From assembly GCA_904066235.2 (NCBI GenBank), contig CAJFCV020000004.1, positions 4,650,001-4,714,000 on the forward strand: 64,000 nt of DNA, given 5' to 3'. The stretch comes from Bursaphelenchus xylophilus (lineage: Eukaryota; Nematoda; Chromadorea; Rhabditida; Aphelenchoididae). Of this stretch, positions 33,306 through 45,017 are shown one piece after another (the first letter of the stretch is position 1; the number at the start of each line of letters is the position of its first letter). The translations under genes were made by a program, and so were the position numbers. The notes under the pieces were generated by a model. That model was not told the DNA's origin. It ran no database searches and saw only the letters and a list, made by a program, of their open reading frames with translations.

Positions 33306-36300
33306 TTGAGAGTAAATGTGTTGACGAAGGTGGGTGTCGTTTTGTTTGATGCTCTAAGCCGCTTAGTTTGCTTTTAAAGGCTTACTCTGATTTTAAATCG
33401 TAGTCACAAAAAAGCCGGGATTGCAAGGCGCGGCCGGTACTTTTCATTACTTTCCAACTTGGTCGTTGTGACCAACAACTTGCGGTTTTATCGATTACTC
33501 TGAAAAATACATTGAAAACAAACAAATTTCACAAAAACTTTGTTTGTGGCATGAGTAAACACCCTGAAATTGAGTTCTAGTTAATTCTAGATGAGTCATC
33601 TTGTTAGCATTGTTATCAAGAGTTTCCAATGAAAAAAACAAATACAAAAGACGTCTTATCACACTACTTAACGTGCCCTTCCCATTCTTCCTTAATCAGT
33701 GATTAAACTATTCCTAGGTGTGAGCTTTGTATTCTTAAAAGACTAGGAATTCTCGGTCCTTCTCTCACACGATCAGGTACCGCTTCTTCTCTACAAGTGG
33801 TCCGGAACAACTTCCTTAGACCTTTTCTAAAACTCAACAAATCCCAATAACAAATAACACACGAGTTATCCGCCTCAAATCCGAATACAATACCAGTAAA
33901 TAAATACGAATCGGATCTTCTATCACCGGCGATTATTCTAGCTCGAGCGGTCCTCGACACTTCTCGGCTGCTTCCTACATGCCCATTATCCAACCGATTG
34001 TCCAAATTGTCCCCATTATTCACATTTCAACGGCTTGCGACGGTATGCCAATGCTGTCAATCTGATCGCTTCGAGACTCGGCGGTGGTCCAAACGTCTCC
34101 TGAGCGGCCACGGTTCTACTAAAGACGCCAGAAAAGATTGCAAACAGTTGAATTTAATTTTGAAAAAAAATAAATAAATGTTTCAACCCAGCTTTGCAAG
34201 GCGTTGGATCCTTTGTAGACGGGAAAAGAATACGAAAATTTCGAGATCTGGGGAAGATAACGGAATTATCCTACTAGGCGCGACATAAAGACCGTAGAAT
34301 TTTGCACAGTGCATTCAACCCTTTTTTTCGCACGCACCGCGACGATTCCCCGTTTTTGCACTAGCGACATGCACTTTTCGGCGATTGCACCCGCGACGTC
34401 GGCGAAAAAAATTCTACGGACTTTATGGCGCGACTAGTATTTGCCCTTGTAATTCCTAGCCTAAGCTCCGGCCACCTCGATCTGGCAAGATTGAGGATAG
34501 GATGAAAAGAGAACCTAAGGAGGAACGCCGGGCGGTTTCGCCTGTCTCTCTGACTGCGCAAACAAACCGTTGTACGTGCCTTGTTACTAATAATATTTAG
34601 TTAATAAATCTAAGTAACTAGCCTAAGCCAACAGTCAACATAACTCTTCTGGCATCACAATATCGGAAGCCAAATCGATGACCCAAAAGATATCCCAAGA
34701 AGCGACTGCAAATCGATCCCATATTGCAATGAACACCCAAATCAACAGAGATCAAACAGATGACGTCATCATTTTACGCAAAATTAAGAGGAATTAGTTC
34801 CAATACTACAAATTCAGACCACCAAGTTCTGATAATTTAATCGCCGACTTCGCTCGAATCTCGCGAGAAAAGTGTATGTCGCTACTGCAAACGAGACATC
34901 TCTTCATCACAATTGTAAGCGTGTAACCATCTCCATCTCTCTTTTTGTTACATAAATCAACGGGTTTTTAAAAATTTCAAAAAAAAATTCTCCGAATCAA
35001 GGTCGCTGTTAATTAACGGGCGTTTTGAACCGTTTCCGGCAATGATAAGTGACCGACTTGGAGAAGGCGTTGAAAGATGGCATTGTGACGTCACAGCCAT
35101 CCCATTCACGGCTCTTCTCCAAACAATCGCCTCCAAAAAAAATATTCGGAGTTTTGTGATCGGAAAGGTAAACCGCATCTTTTAGGGGGTTTGGTATGCT
35201 TGCTGGCTTTACCTCCAAAAGGGCAAGGATTTTCTGTCTTTGATTACTATGTCTTTATTTAATTCTGAGACTGGTCATGGGGGACTTTCTTCTGAATTTC
35301 ATGAAATTTTGAAGAATTTATTATCGGATCATCTATAAATTTTTCACAGATACTATAGGTACTACTTCATATACTGAAAATTTCAGCTGTACATACTCAG
35401 GAAACATAGCTGAGATTTTCAAACATGATTTTTGTTGAAAAGACTATGACAAATAGAGAGCGGCGGGCAGAGAAAAGACACCATTGCCGAGCTCACATTG
35501 TGCGAAAAAATAAACTTTTTCCTATTGCTTGATCCCACCAGGTAAATGACGTCCTAAAAATGTCAACTCAGAGTAATGTGACATGATTCCATTCCCTCCA
35601 TTTTCAGCCCCATAACTTTGTTTTTTGTTATGTTTTCAACTTTAAAATGATTCGAAACTCTTTCCGAATCAAGTTCTTTCCCATTTTTGGGCCGCGCATT
35701 TTAATTTCAAATACGTTTTTTTGGAATGATCCGATTAAAAATTGTAATAAAAAACGTCTGAAAGTCGACGCGATTGAGGTCATATTTATAGGCGCCAAGT
35801 TTTTCTTTCCCAAAAAAAAATTTTTTGTACAATTTTATGACTTTTTATTGGTGAAACATGCCTTGTAGGGCGATGGAAACATATTAATCGCCGGAGGGAA
35901 TGATTACTTTGTTGAAAGTGAAAAGTAATTGGAATGGGGAATATTCGGTTGCCTTCCAGAAAGTCCTGAAAAACCGGTCTTTGCGGAAATCGGCTTTATG
36001 TCACAATCCCCCCTTCTGTCGCGTTTTTTATTCCAAAAGATGAGATTTTTGACATCCCGACAAATTGAAAATCTCAAACAAAGAAGGGGCCCTTATAAGG
36101 GACCTTGGGGAGAGTGAAATATTTCGATTAATTGGCGGAAATGACCGGAAAGACGGGCATCAAATGACATCGCTCGGAATGGGCGGGTAATCCGCCGTCA
36201 TCGAGCTCTAAGACTCGCCGCCGGAGGAGCATGGTCGTTTGTTTGTTGGGAATCTGGATTTTATGTAACAATGGGTAACTACCCATAAGGGAAGTGCAAT

Positions 36301-36857
36301 TTTTCCCCTCGAAGTCACCAAATTCATATGATTATTTTTTAATATCAACTCTACTTTTTGCACATCTTTCCAAGAGTGTCCTAAATTTTGTACGTGTGGT
36401 TTTAAAGCTTCCTACAAATACTTGTGTCTTGTGTTTTACAGTCGAGCTTTGTCCTGCAGTGTCCGGCAACCCAAAAATCTGAACTTTTAAGTAATTCCCG
36501 CCCAAGAAACTGTGACTGTAGTTGCTCTACTGTGCTTTGTGCCTCCAAAACTCTCGATTTCCCGCTGATTTTACGCAAAAATTGAAAAGAATATGAACTT
36601 TTCCGACTTTTGGTTGTTGCGCAATCAAAAGGAAGTAGATAGAAAAATTGTAAACAGTTTTTGCCATGGTACAGCCCGTTGGTATATAATAGAACAATTT
36701 TTCTTTTATTAGTAACTATTTTTTCGAATTTGGTGCCATGGATAATATAATTTTCAACTTTTATGATCTTAAAATTTGACTTGAACTCTTTTCAGATCTC
36801 CCAAACACCAGATCAAGAGCTACCATAACCGATAGTGCTTCGTTTCTCCCAAAGATC
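33306..36857. other. Large intergenic region before the PTR gene
   Basis: 3.55 kb. Contains a palindromic MITE at 34272-34439 and, at the right end, a TTTTCAG acceptor at about 36796 that opens the leader exon of the PTR gene. Open frames here lack domains and read as translation of AT-rich DNA. No gene called. Confidence 0.45.
34272..34439. mobile_element. 168-bp MITE with imperfect TIRs
   Basis: TACTAGGCGCGACATAAAG at the left and its mirror at the right match over about 29 of 32 bases (…CCGTAGAATTTT continues in both). The GC-rich inside carries a GCACAGTGCA palindrome. A stretch like its inner right end (CGAAAAAATTCTACGGACT) also occurs at 16627 in a Mesh-like intron, so the family is dispersed. 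Confidence 0.7.
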
Positions 36858-39800
36858 ATGGTGCAATCCATGGAAAATGGGTTCGGAGTGACGACAATCT
36901 CGGTCACCTCCTCGGAAGAGTCCACTCCCACCACTTCGGACGCTGATCTGACCTCGGAAAAGAATGTAAAACTCTCCGGGACTTGTGTGAATCAGATGTC
37001 CGACAAGATGTTCAGGAAAATTGGCCATCTTGTGGCTGATTATCCAGTCACAACTCTAATTGTAAGCATTTTTTGTAGAAATCTTCACGGAAAATGCTTA
37101 CCAATTTTAATTGAAGTTGGGCGCAAACTTAGAAAAATCTGAGAGAATTTTATATCGCTTTTTGCAAAACAATTTAGGTCAAACTTTTAAAAGTTCAAAA
37201 AAAGTTTGTGTAACCTTCAATTGCCATGTTTGGCGGTAAAAGATTAAAAATGATACTATAGAACCTATCAGAGCCAAGTTTGATTAAATCAGAAAGCATT
37301 CCCATTACTAATTGCAGTAAACATTTTTGATGACTAAATAATGAACCCTATTTCAGATAATCTCCATTTTCACCTTGATTACCTCAGTGAAAGTAGCTTT
37401 AACCGACCAAGAAGATGACCTCAAGACCGGCTACACGCCCATCGGAGCTCGGAGTTACGATGAATTCGCAGCTTACGAGAAATTCTACGATAATATTGGC
37501 GGAGAACCCTTGAATACTATAATATTCGTGACGCCCAAGTATCCAAATGGGAGTATGATTGGAGCTTCGGAATTAAACGAGACCATGGAACTGGTCGATT
37601 ACATTGGGGCCCATTTCAAACTGACTGGCCGACCTTTCTACAAGTTTTGCACCGATTTTTGCGAAATGAATGAGCCAATTAGGCAGTTCAGAGTATGTTT
37701 AAAAAATTTACGAATATCGATGACACTTGACTTGAATTTAGAATTACAATTTTCTGATTGGGAGATGTGAAAATTTCGGCTTGCGGTTTGCAGAAACCGC
37801 CGAGATCTTAGGTTCGAAATTTAAAACAAAATGATTTTATGTATAGGGTAGACTATTTCTACCAAATCGCAATTTTTGCGCCCTTTAAATTTTTCAAATT
37901 TCCCCAGTTATCTTCCACAACATGACGGGATTTCTCTCGTTTTTTCAGAATGGAATAATCCTGAACGATGAGCTGAATAAATCGAACCAGACAGCCGTGG
38001 ACACCTCGGACGATCGCCTCGAACTGAACTTCCCTTTTATGTCCATTCTGGGCAAGCAATTGGACTTATCGCCCAACTTTTTCGGCGTCGAAAAATTCGA
38101 AAATTTGGTGGATCAAATGACCGCGGGATCGCCTACAAATATCAAGAACTTGAAGCTGATTTTGGTGCAGTTGAGAGCCGATAAGCCGAGTAATGCGAGC
38201 AAAAATGATGTAGTCGAATACGAGCGGCAAATCACCGATTTTGTCAACAAGTAAGTCTTACAATACTTTTAGGTAAAATTTCTTTCAAAAATTTTTTTTT
38301 TTTTTGATTTTGCCGCTTTTCCAAAATTCTAGAAGCAAAAATCGCCTGCGGGGATCCCATAAATCAGAGATTGTTTATTTTTTGCAAACATTTCCGCAGG
38401 CGTTTCCCTGCAATCGCCGACTTTCCGTCGACAAGTCATCGATCAAACCCATTTCCGGAGGCAAAAAGTTCATTTTAGGAACTTTTGAAAAAATTGGGAT
38501 TTTAGGCGAAAAAAATTTGAAAAAGTTTTAAAAAAACATTTTTTCAAATGCAGTGCTACTTTTTAAAAATGTTTCGTATCTTTTTAATTCCTTTAGAATC
38601 TCTAGAAAATAAAAATGAAAATTTTGTCAAGGATGAAGCCGTAATGTTTGAGAATTCAGCGATTCCTTCATCATTACTCGCTGAATTACTCCCCCAATTC
38701 TCAAGTTGTAAAGTCTTGTAATTGACCTTAAATGGAAGCGGAAGGAACCTTGAGAAATGGGCGTCGCAAAAGCAGACCTCAAGGTACATTTTTGTAACCG
38801 GAAGTCGGCATTTGTGTCAAATTGAAAATAATTATTAAAAAATTAAAAAAAGCTTAAAAAATAAAAATTGAAAAAATAAGATTTTTGAAAATACAGTATG
38901 CCGTGCAACTTTTATCACAAAATGGTAGGCCCATTTGTACAAGAAATATCAAATTCGAAGTTTCCTTGGCCACATTTCCAAGACAAATTTTTTTAACATC
39001 TAGGCCCAAAAAAATTTTTTTATGAAACCCTCGTATTTTAGACAGTACAATGGTCGTTCCATCCGTCCTCTCGCCCTGACCGTCACCTTGGCCAGAGATG
39101 AGATAATCCGTACGGGAATGACCCTTTTCCCCTACTTGTCTGTCGGTTTTGCCATCATGGTCACCTTTTCCATCATCTCTGTCTTCTTCAGTGCATTTTA
39201 TTATAACCAATGGACAAAACACAAGTTATCGTTGGCAATCATGGGGTGCATTTGTCCATTGTTGGCTACGTCCAGTGCTCTGGGATTTTTGTTTTGGTTC
39301 AGAGTTAGGTTCGGAACAATTTTGGCCGTAACTCCATTTTTGGTCATGGCTATCGGTAAGCAAAAATTTTTGAATCATCCAAAAGTGCTTTAAAATACTC
39401 AATGTTTCATGTGCATTATTTTTTCAGCCTAAAAACGTAAAAAAAAATTGAATTTTTGATTTCGCGCCATTTTTGGCATTCCGTTTTATGGTGATTTTAG
39501 GATTTGTATTGCTGAAAATAGACAAAATAATATTTTAAAACGTGTTTTTGAATCCTTTTAATTTATGACATTTATTTTTTTACCGATTTTTTATATTAAC
39601 CATGTCCAAAATTGTATGATTTTAGGTGTCGACGACGCCTATTTGATGATCCATTCCTGGCAACGGATCTGTTCGAAACAATCTAAAAAGAGGTCGTTGG
39701 CCCCTCGCAATGTCCTCTTGGGTGATTCGTTGAGAGATCGCATTGCCGAAGTTATGGTCGATGTTGGCCCCGCGATTACTATCACTTCCCTGACCAATAT

Positions 39801-41836
39801 CCTCGCTTTCGGAGTTGGAACGTTTGCTCCGACCCCCGAAATTCGTCTGTTTTGTGCTGGAAATACTATGGCCATCTTTTTTGACTACATTTATCAGCTG
39901 TTTATGTATGGTCCGGTCATCGCGTTGGTGGGGAAATTTGAAATGAGCGATGAGGAGGCGATGGATCAGAGGAAAACGAGAGATCACAACAGACTGAGGC
40001 GTTGGCTGAGGGAAAAGGTACTTAATTTTGAGACTTTTTATTCGTATTTTATTAGGATTTTATTCAATAATTTTTTGGATAATTTTTTTAATGTCAAAAA
40101 AAATTTTGGATAATTTTTTAATGTCAAAAATAATGTCATTTGTATCCAAAAAATCTAAAAATCTCATTTTTAGCTCCTCACCTTTATGTCGAGTTACTGT
40201 GCCTGGATCTCGAATAGTTTTACCTCGGTCTTAGTACTCCTTATTTTGATTGTTTACTGGTTGACAAGTCTGAATGGAACCCTCTCGATTACTCCTCGGA
40301 TTACCCCCAAAAAATTGTTTTTGGCTGATTCTGTTATCAATGATGTGAGTTACAAATAACTTTTTATGTTATAAGCAGCCGATCAGAATTGAATCCAAAA
40401 AACATTCAAATATGCAAATTATTTTAGATGAACATGTTGAGAGACGAATATATTCAACAGAGTTACTCCCCGATGACTTTGTTTATCAATAATGCGACAA
40501 ATCTGGAGGATCCGATTAGAAATGCGCGAATCCGGGAGATGATTCGACGATTTGAAGGGGAAAAACATAGTTTGGGCGCGGAATTCTCGCATTTTTGGCT
40601 CAGAGATTATGATAGATTTATGGTGGGTCCAATAATCCATTTGCACCTTAGATTTTTTGTCAATTTTTTTGTAATTTACTCGATGTTTTAGGAGACGGCT
40701 GCCGAAGAAACGGAAGAAGAAGAGCAAGAAGTTTCGGATCACAGTCTCAGATACGATAGGCATCATCTGGATGCCTTCCTGAACTGGCCTGAATATCACC
40801 ATTGGGGCGGATTTCTCAGATTTGACAATGAAACTGGGTAAGGAACGCACTGTGCGGAAAAAAACTACGAATGCACCGTGAAATCACCCACTCATTGCAC
40901 TGTGCGAAATTTTTCCGAGTAGACTTCAAACGGCTGCCTTTATTTGTGGCCGTTTCGAGGAGAGAAAAAAGAGAGCCGAGGATTTCGAATGCACAGTGCA
41001 GAAGGGAATGTTGTTGTTTGCACCGTGCGACGGAGCTATAATTTGTGGATGCACTGTGCACTTTGAAGAATCAACTTTTTTTGCACAGTGCAAATTGTAA
41101 ACAAGGAAACTCGCACTGTGCATTTGCCTTCTAAAACATTATAAATTTCAGTGATTTGTCCAAATTTATGGTGATAATGGGGTTCCATGGCAAAGAATTG
41201 GTGGCGTGGGAGTACCGTGCCGTTCTTCTGAATCAATGGCGCTCCATTGTCGACGAATTTCCCGAGTTTTCCGCCTCGGTTTGGGTGGATGACGCTCCCT
41301 TCTTGGACCAGATCCAGACCCTAGTCCCCGTGACTATCCAATCCTCAATCTGCACGCTGATTTGCATGATCGTTGTGTGTCTGTTGTTCATGCACCATCT
41401 TTTCTCGCTCTCCGTCGCCACTCTGTCGATCGTTTCCATCTGTTTGGGGGTGTTTGGGTCCATGTTTTATTGGGGCTTGGACTTGGATCCCATCTCGATG
41501 GCCACCACGATCATGTCGATTGGTTTCTCGGTCGACTTCCCCGCCCACATCACCTACCATTACTACCGGATGGGCGAAGATCATCGCTGTCTGTCGCCGC
41601 AGCAGAGGATTTTCCATTCATTGGTCTCGATCGGGTACCCGCTGATCCAGTGTGGCCTCAGCACCATCTTCTTCGTGATGTGTTTGCGGTTTGTGGACAC
41701 TTATATGAGCGAGGTTTTCGTGAAAACGATGGTTTTGGTGGTCTCCCTGGGTGTAATTCATGGGTTATTCATCATCCCCACCATGCTCTGCGCTTGCTCC
41801 AATGTCTATGATGCTTGTCGGAGCATTGTAAGTTGA
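36858..41836 (+). CDS. Patched-related (PTR) family membrane protein
   Basis: Nine exons (36858-37061, 37357-37692, 37949-38250, 39042-39355, 39626-40017, 40174-40344, 40428-40622, 40692-40837, 41152-41836) stay in frame for 914 residues. After a Ser/Thr-rich N-terminus come a first helix (TLIIISIFTLITSVKVAL), a large extracellular loop, the sterol-sensing-type bundle (YLSVGFAIMVTFSIISVFF, GCICPLLATSSALGFLFWF) with the RND/Ptc motif GVDDAYLM, a second loop, and a second bundle containing GFSVDFPAHITYHYY, typical of worm PTR proteins. PTRs act in moulting, epithelial and lumen biology, probably moving lipids or sterols. The frame ends 4 codons past a possible GTAAGT donor at 41828, so a further short exon is possible near 42114. 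Confidence 0.92.
40847..41122. repeat. Cluster of eight GCACNGTGC-type palindromes in a PTR intron
   Basis: Occurrences at 40847, 40873 (imperfect), 40897, 40991, 41021, 41051, 41083 and 41113 fill the 314-nt intron between exons 8 and 9, in alternating A/T/C versions at the centre. About one copy of such an 8-base pattern is expected per 64 kb by chance. Confidence 0.8.
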
Positions 41837-42407
41837 TTTAAGCACCATTTGATCGTGCTTTTATTGTAGAAAAGACCCAGGAAACATCGAAAAACGACGG
41901 AATTTAGTCGCCAAAATCGTCCCAAAATCATCCCAATTGGCTCTTTCATGACCAAGAATTGAATCTTTCTTTGTTTTATGTTGTTGACTATAATTATACG
42001 GGTAAAATTGCATTGTTTTCGAAAATCAGTATTCTGTGCACACATTTCATCGTATAAAATTTTATTTCTACAAAATAATTACGCAAATCTCGAGCGAAAT
42101 CAGGAAGAATGCTTCTTCGACGGATCTCTCCTAGAATTATTGGAAAGAATAAATAAAATTCATTTCTTTTTGATGTTTCTAATCGAAATGGCTACAAAAT
42201 AAGTTAATTCATGAATAATATAATTTTAAATCGAGTTATGCGCGCAATCAGCCAAAGGTGGCTTTTTTATGTGATCCCAAAATTTTTATTTGTCATTTAG
42301 GCAGTCTAAAATTACGATTTCTAAAATTTTATGCAAAATTTTAGGTCATAGATTCGCTAAAATCCGAATGAATCACTTAATTTTTGTACGCCACCGGTGG
42401 GACGGTC
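41837..42407. other. Intergenic, PTR to Mps1-like kinase
   Basis: 571 bp. AATAAA at about 42148 may be the PTR polyadenylation signal. No other gene seen. Confidence 0.4.
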
Positions 42408-43689
42408 ATGCAATCCGCGGATCTGGAGATTGATGTGACCCAGCCTGATCAGGATTCCTATCCAGAAAACGAGAAGTTTGGATACGGACAGGTCGTGGAG
42501 GTGAGGTTATATTGTTCTGTTCGTGTAATTTAAAATTACAAGAATGTAATCAGATGTTATGAACGCATTTACCCCTATTTTATTGAAGGTTACCCTATTG
42601 GAGACCGGGAAGAAGCGAGAATACATGATTTGCGAGGCCCTGGGAGAAGGCGGCTACTCATCCGTCCATTTGGCCAACGACCTTTCCAATGAGGAGATGT
42701 TTGTTGCTGTCAAATGTATAGATCTGACCAGTCCGAAGGTCATCCGACTCGGGAAACAGGCCGAATTTGAGGTAGAAGTATTGCAGAGGCTCCAGCACAG
42801 TGAATTTGTCATCGAGCTCATCGCGGTGTAAGTTTTTCGCCCTGTTCGATAAGCTTAAATCGGAGATGTTTAGGCGAGGCAATTATTGGCAAAAATAGGG
42901 AGTTTCTTGAAAAATTATGTCAGATTACGCAATTTACGCAAGGTTTATACCGTCTTTCTTTTTATTTGGAATTTGTAGCAAGCTCATTCCTCGTCAGACC
43001 TTGTACATGTTCATGGAATTGGCCCTCGATTCCTTGCACAAGATTTTCTACGACAAAAGAGCGGACAAAGTCCCGATTAGCACGTCTTATATTGCCAGTT
43101 ATTGGGTTCCCATCCTCCGCTCGGTCTCCTTCATCCACCAGAATGACATTGTTCATTGCGATCTGAAGCCGGATAACTTTGTGACCATGGAAGGGCCCGG
43201 GATCCGCGTAAAACTCATCGATTTCGGATGCGCAGCCAGATTGTCGCCCCTGACGGAGGCTGTGGTCCGAAGAAAAACACTCGGCACGACCAGGTATATG
43301 GCCCCGGAATATCTGAGATATCGGATGATCAGCAAGGAGTCGGATGTCTGGGCCTTGGGAGTGCTGTTATTCTGGATGATGGTGGGGACAACGCCCTTCA
43401 AAGGCACCCGAAAGGAGGCCAGAGTCGCGATCTTGAACAAGGACATAGATCTGAGTGAGATCACTGACAAGGATGTCCTCTTTTCTTTGAAAGTAAGGCA
43501 TCTTTTTCATGTGTAATATGAAAAATGTTCCAGATGATCCTCCAAAAGGATCGCGAAAACCGTCCCAGTTGCAACAAACTCCTCCGGATATCCCTGTGCT
43601 CTCCCCCCAACGGCAATTCAACTAATACGAACACGGACAGGGAAAAAAGTTCTTCCACACCAAACGACACCAGTGGCGTCCAAAAGTAA
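42408..43689 (+). CDS. Mps1/TTK-like protein kinase
   Basis: Four exons (42408-42500, 42589-42827, 42979-43492, 43534-43689) join in frame to 333 residues. After a short N-terminus: GEGGYSSVHLA, ATP lysine in VAVKCID, ELALDSLHKIF, SYWVPILRSVSFIHQNDIVH running into CDLKPDNFV, KLIDFGCAARLSPLTEAVV, GTTRYMAPEYL, and SDVWALGVLLFWMMVGTTPF. The SYW...IH..(D/G)IVH(C/S)DLKP and KLIDFG.A...P.T..V blocks match TTK/Mps1 better than any other family I know. All catalytic residues are present. It lacks the long TPR-bearing N-terminus of Mps1. Mps1 starts the spindle checkpoint by phosphorylating KNL1; if orthologous, that would be notable in a nematode. It could instead be a divergent worm-specific kinase. 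Confidence 0.65.
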
Positions 43690-43807
43690 AGTTTTGACTC
43701 GCTCTCAAAATAAACATCAGATCTCAAGTACAATATAGTCATATATTTCTTTTTCTAAAAAAATAACAAAATTTCAACAAGCATGTGACAAATATTTTAA
43801 GTCCTAA

Positions 43808-44866
43808 TCAATCCTCTAGTTGCATGTCTCTTCGGCTGATCTTCACCTCCTTTTTCTTGACGAATTTCCCTTCCAAATACCTCTGCTCGACCTCTTTTTG
43901 TACTGTCAGTTCACTGCGTTTCTTCTCTTCACCATCTGCGATCACCTTTTCTCCGTAAAGCCCTCTGGTAATCAGCTTTCCACTCAATTTCTCCTCTTCG
44001 GCCTTCATTTTCATGTACATTCGGCTTTCCTTGATCTGCCGATCCAATTCCTTGATCTTAGTCGCGATCTCCAACACTTCATCCGCCTTCTTTCCTGGTC
44101 CAAACATTCGATTTACAATACCGACACCCTCATCGAAGGGATGAGTGTAGTTCTCGAGCAGTGGATTCATTGGGACGTAATCGATGGATTGATGGAGATT
44201 CAGCGACTCGGCGTTCTCTCGATCACTCACTTTGAGATCTATTTGAGGGAAAAATGCTCCAGCCACATAACGGTGTTCAGCGTTCAGGAAATTGAATGTT
44301 GTGACTGCATCTTCCTAAACCAAGAAGAATATAAAAGAACGGTTAAAACCTACTGTCACCATCAATTCAAGTCCTACTCTGTGTTTGGCTGCGACTTTCA
44401 CCACGTTTTTCCTAACTATGTCTACATTCTTCCTCGCACCAACTCCAAGAACAAGCACATCCAATTTTGGCCTCAGGGCAAAGAACATGTCCAAACTTTC
44501 CTCGTTGATTTCTTCGGGCGTTTTAACTTTCCAAGAGACGGCCACGGTGGGGAAACAGGCAATCGGGCCCCAAAGAAAGTTGAGATCATACATTCGAAAG
44601 CCAGTCTGACTCATCCCACGTATCCCAATCTAAATTTGGATAAAACATGGTAACAGATCATACTGCTGGATTCTAAACATAAAATAAAAATCAAAAAAAA
44701 TTACCCTGTCGTCTGTTGCTTCCTTCGAGAGATAGGTGATCCGTGTTTCAAAGCCGACATCGCTCTTTCCGGTGGGAATTACCAGCTTATGTTCATCTAG
44801 TGTCCCATCGTCTGTTCTACCTCGTCGCTGGACTAGAATTCTAGAGGAGACCCGTCGAAGAAGCAT
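43808..44866 (-). CDS. NDUFAF3: NDUFAF3-like complex I assembly factor with long C-terminal extension
   Basis: Three exons from ATG 44866. Exon 1 (to 44705) gives a basic mitochondrial-type leader, MLLRRVSSRILVQRRGR. The Mth938/NDUFAF3 core follows: GFRMYDLNFLWGPIACFP, VSWKVKTPEEI, FFALRPKLDVLVLGVGA, and EDAVTTFNFLNAEHRYVAGAFFP. These match NDUFAF3, which with NDUFAF4 helps assemble the Q-module of mitochondrial complex I. Human NDUFAF3 ends just after this point; here about 125 more residues continue, with charged helices (EIATKIKELDRQIKESRMY, KVIADGEEKKRSEL). That may be a fused or newly grown domain. It is head-to-head with SPF45, 151 bp apart, and convergent with the Mps1-like gene. Confidence 0.85.
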
Positions 44867-45017
44867 ACTTCCCCCTGATTTTGCTCCCGATTTCGGATTT
44901 TTTTTTATTTTTCCGAAATTATTTCCAAAAATAGACATTTTATACGATGAAATGTGGCCGAAATTATTTTTATTTTTTTTACAGAATTTTATAATTTCTA
45001 GAAAATTGCCCACGAAC
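44867..45017. promoter_or_regulatory. 151-bp bidirectional promoter, NDUFAF3 / SPF45
   Basis: The two ATGs diverge across only 151 bp, so both promoters and leaders must fit here. The strand toward 45000 reads TTTACAG..., a possible trans-splice acceptor for SPF45. Confidence 0.5.
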
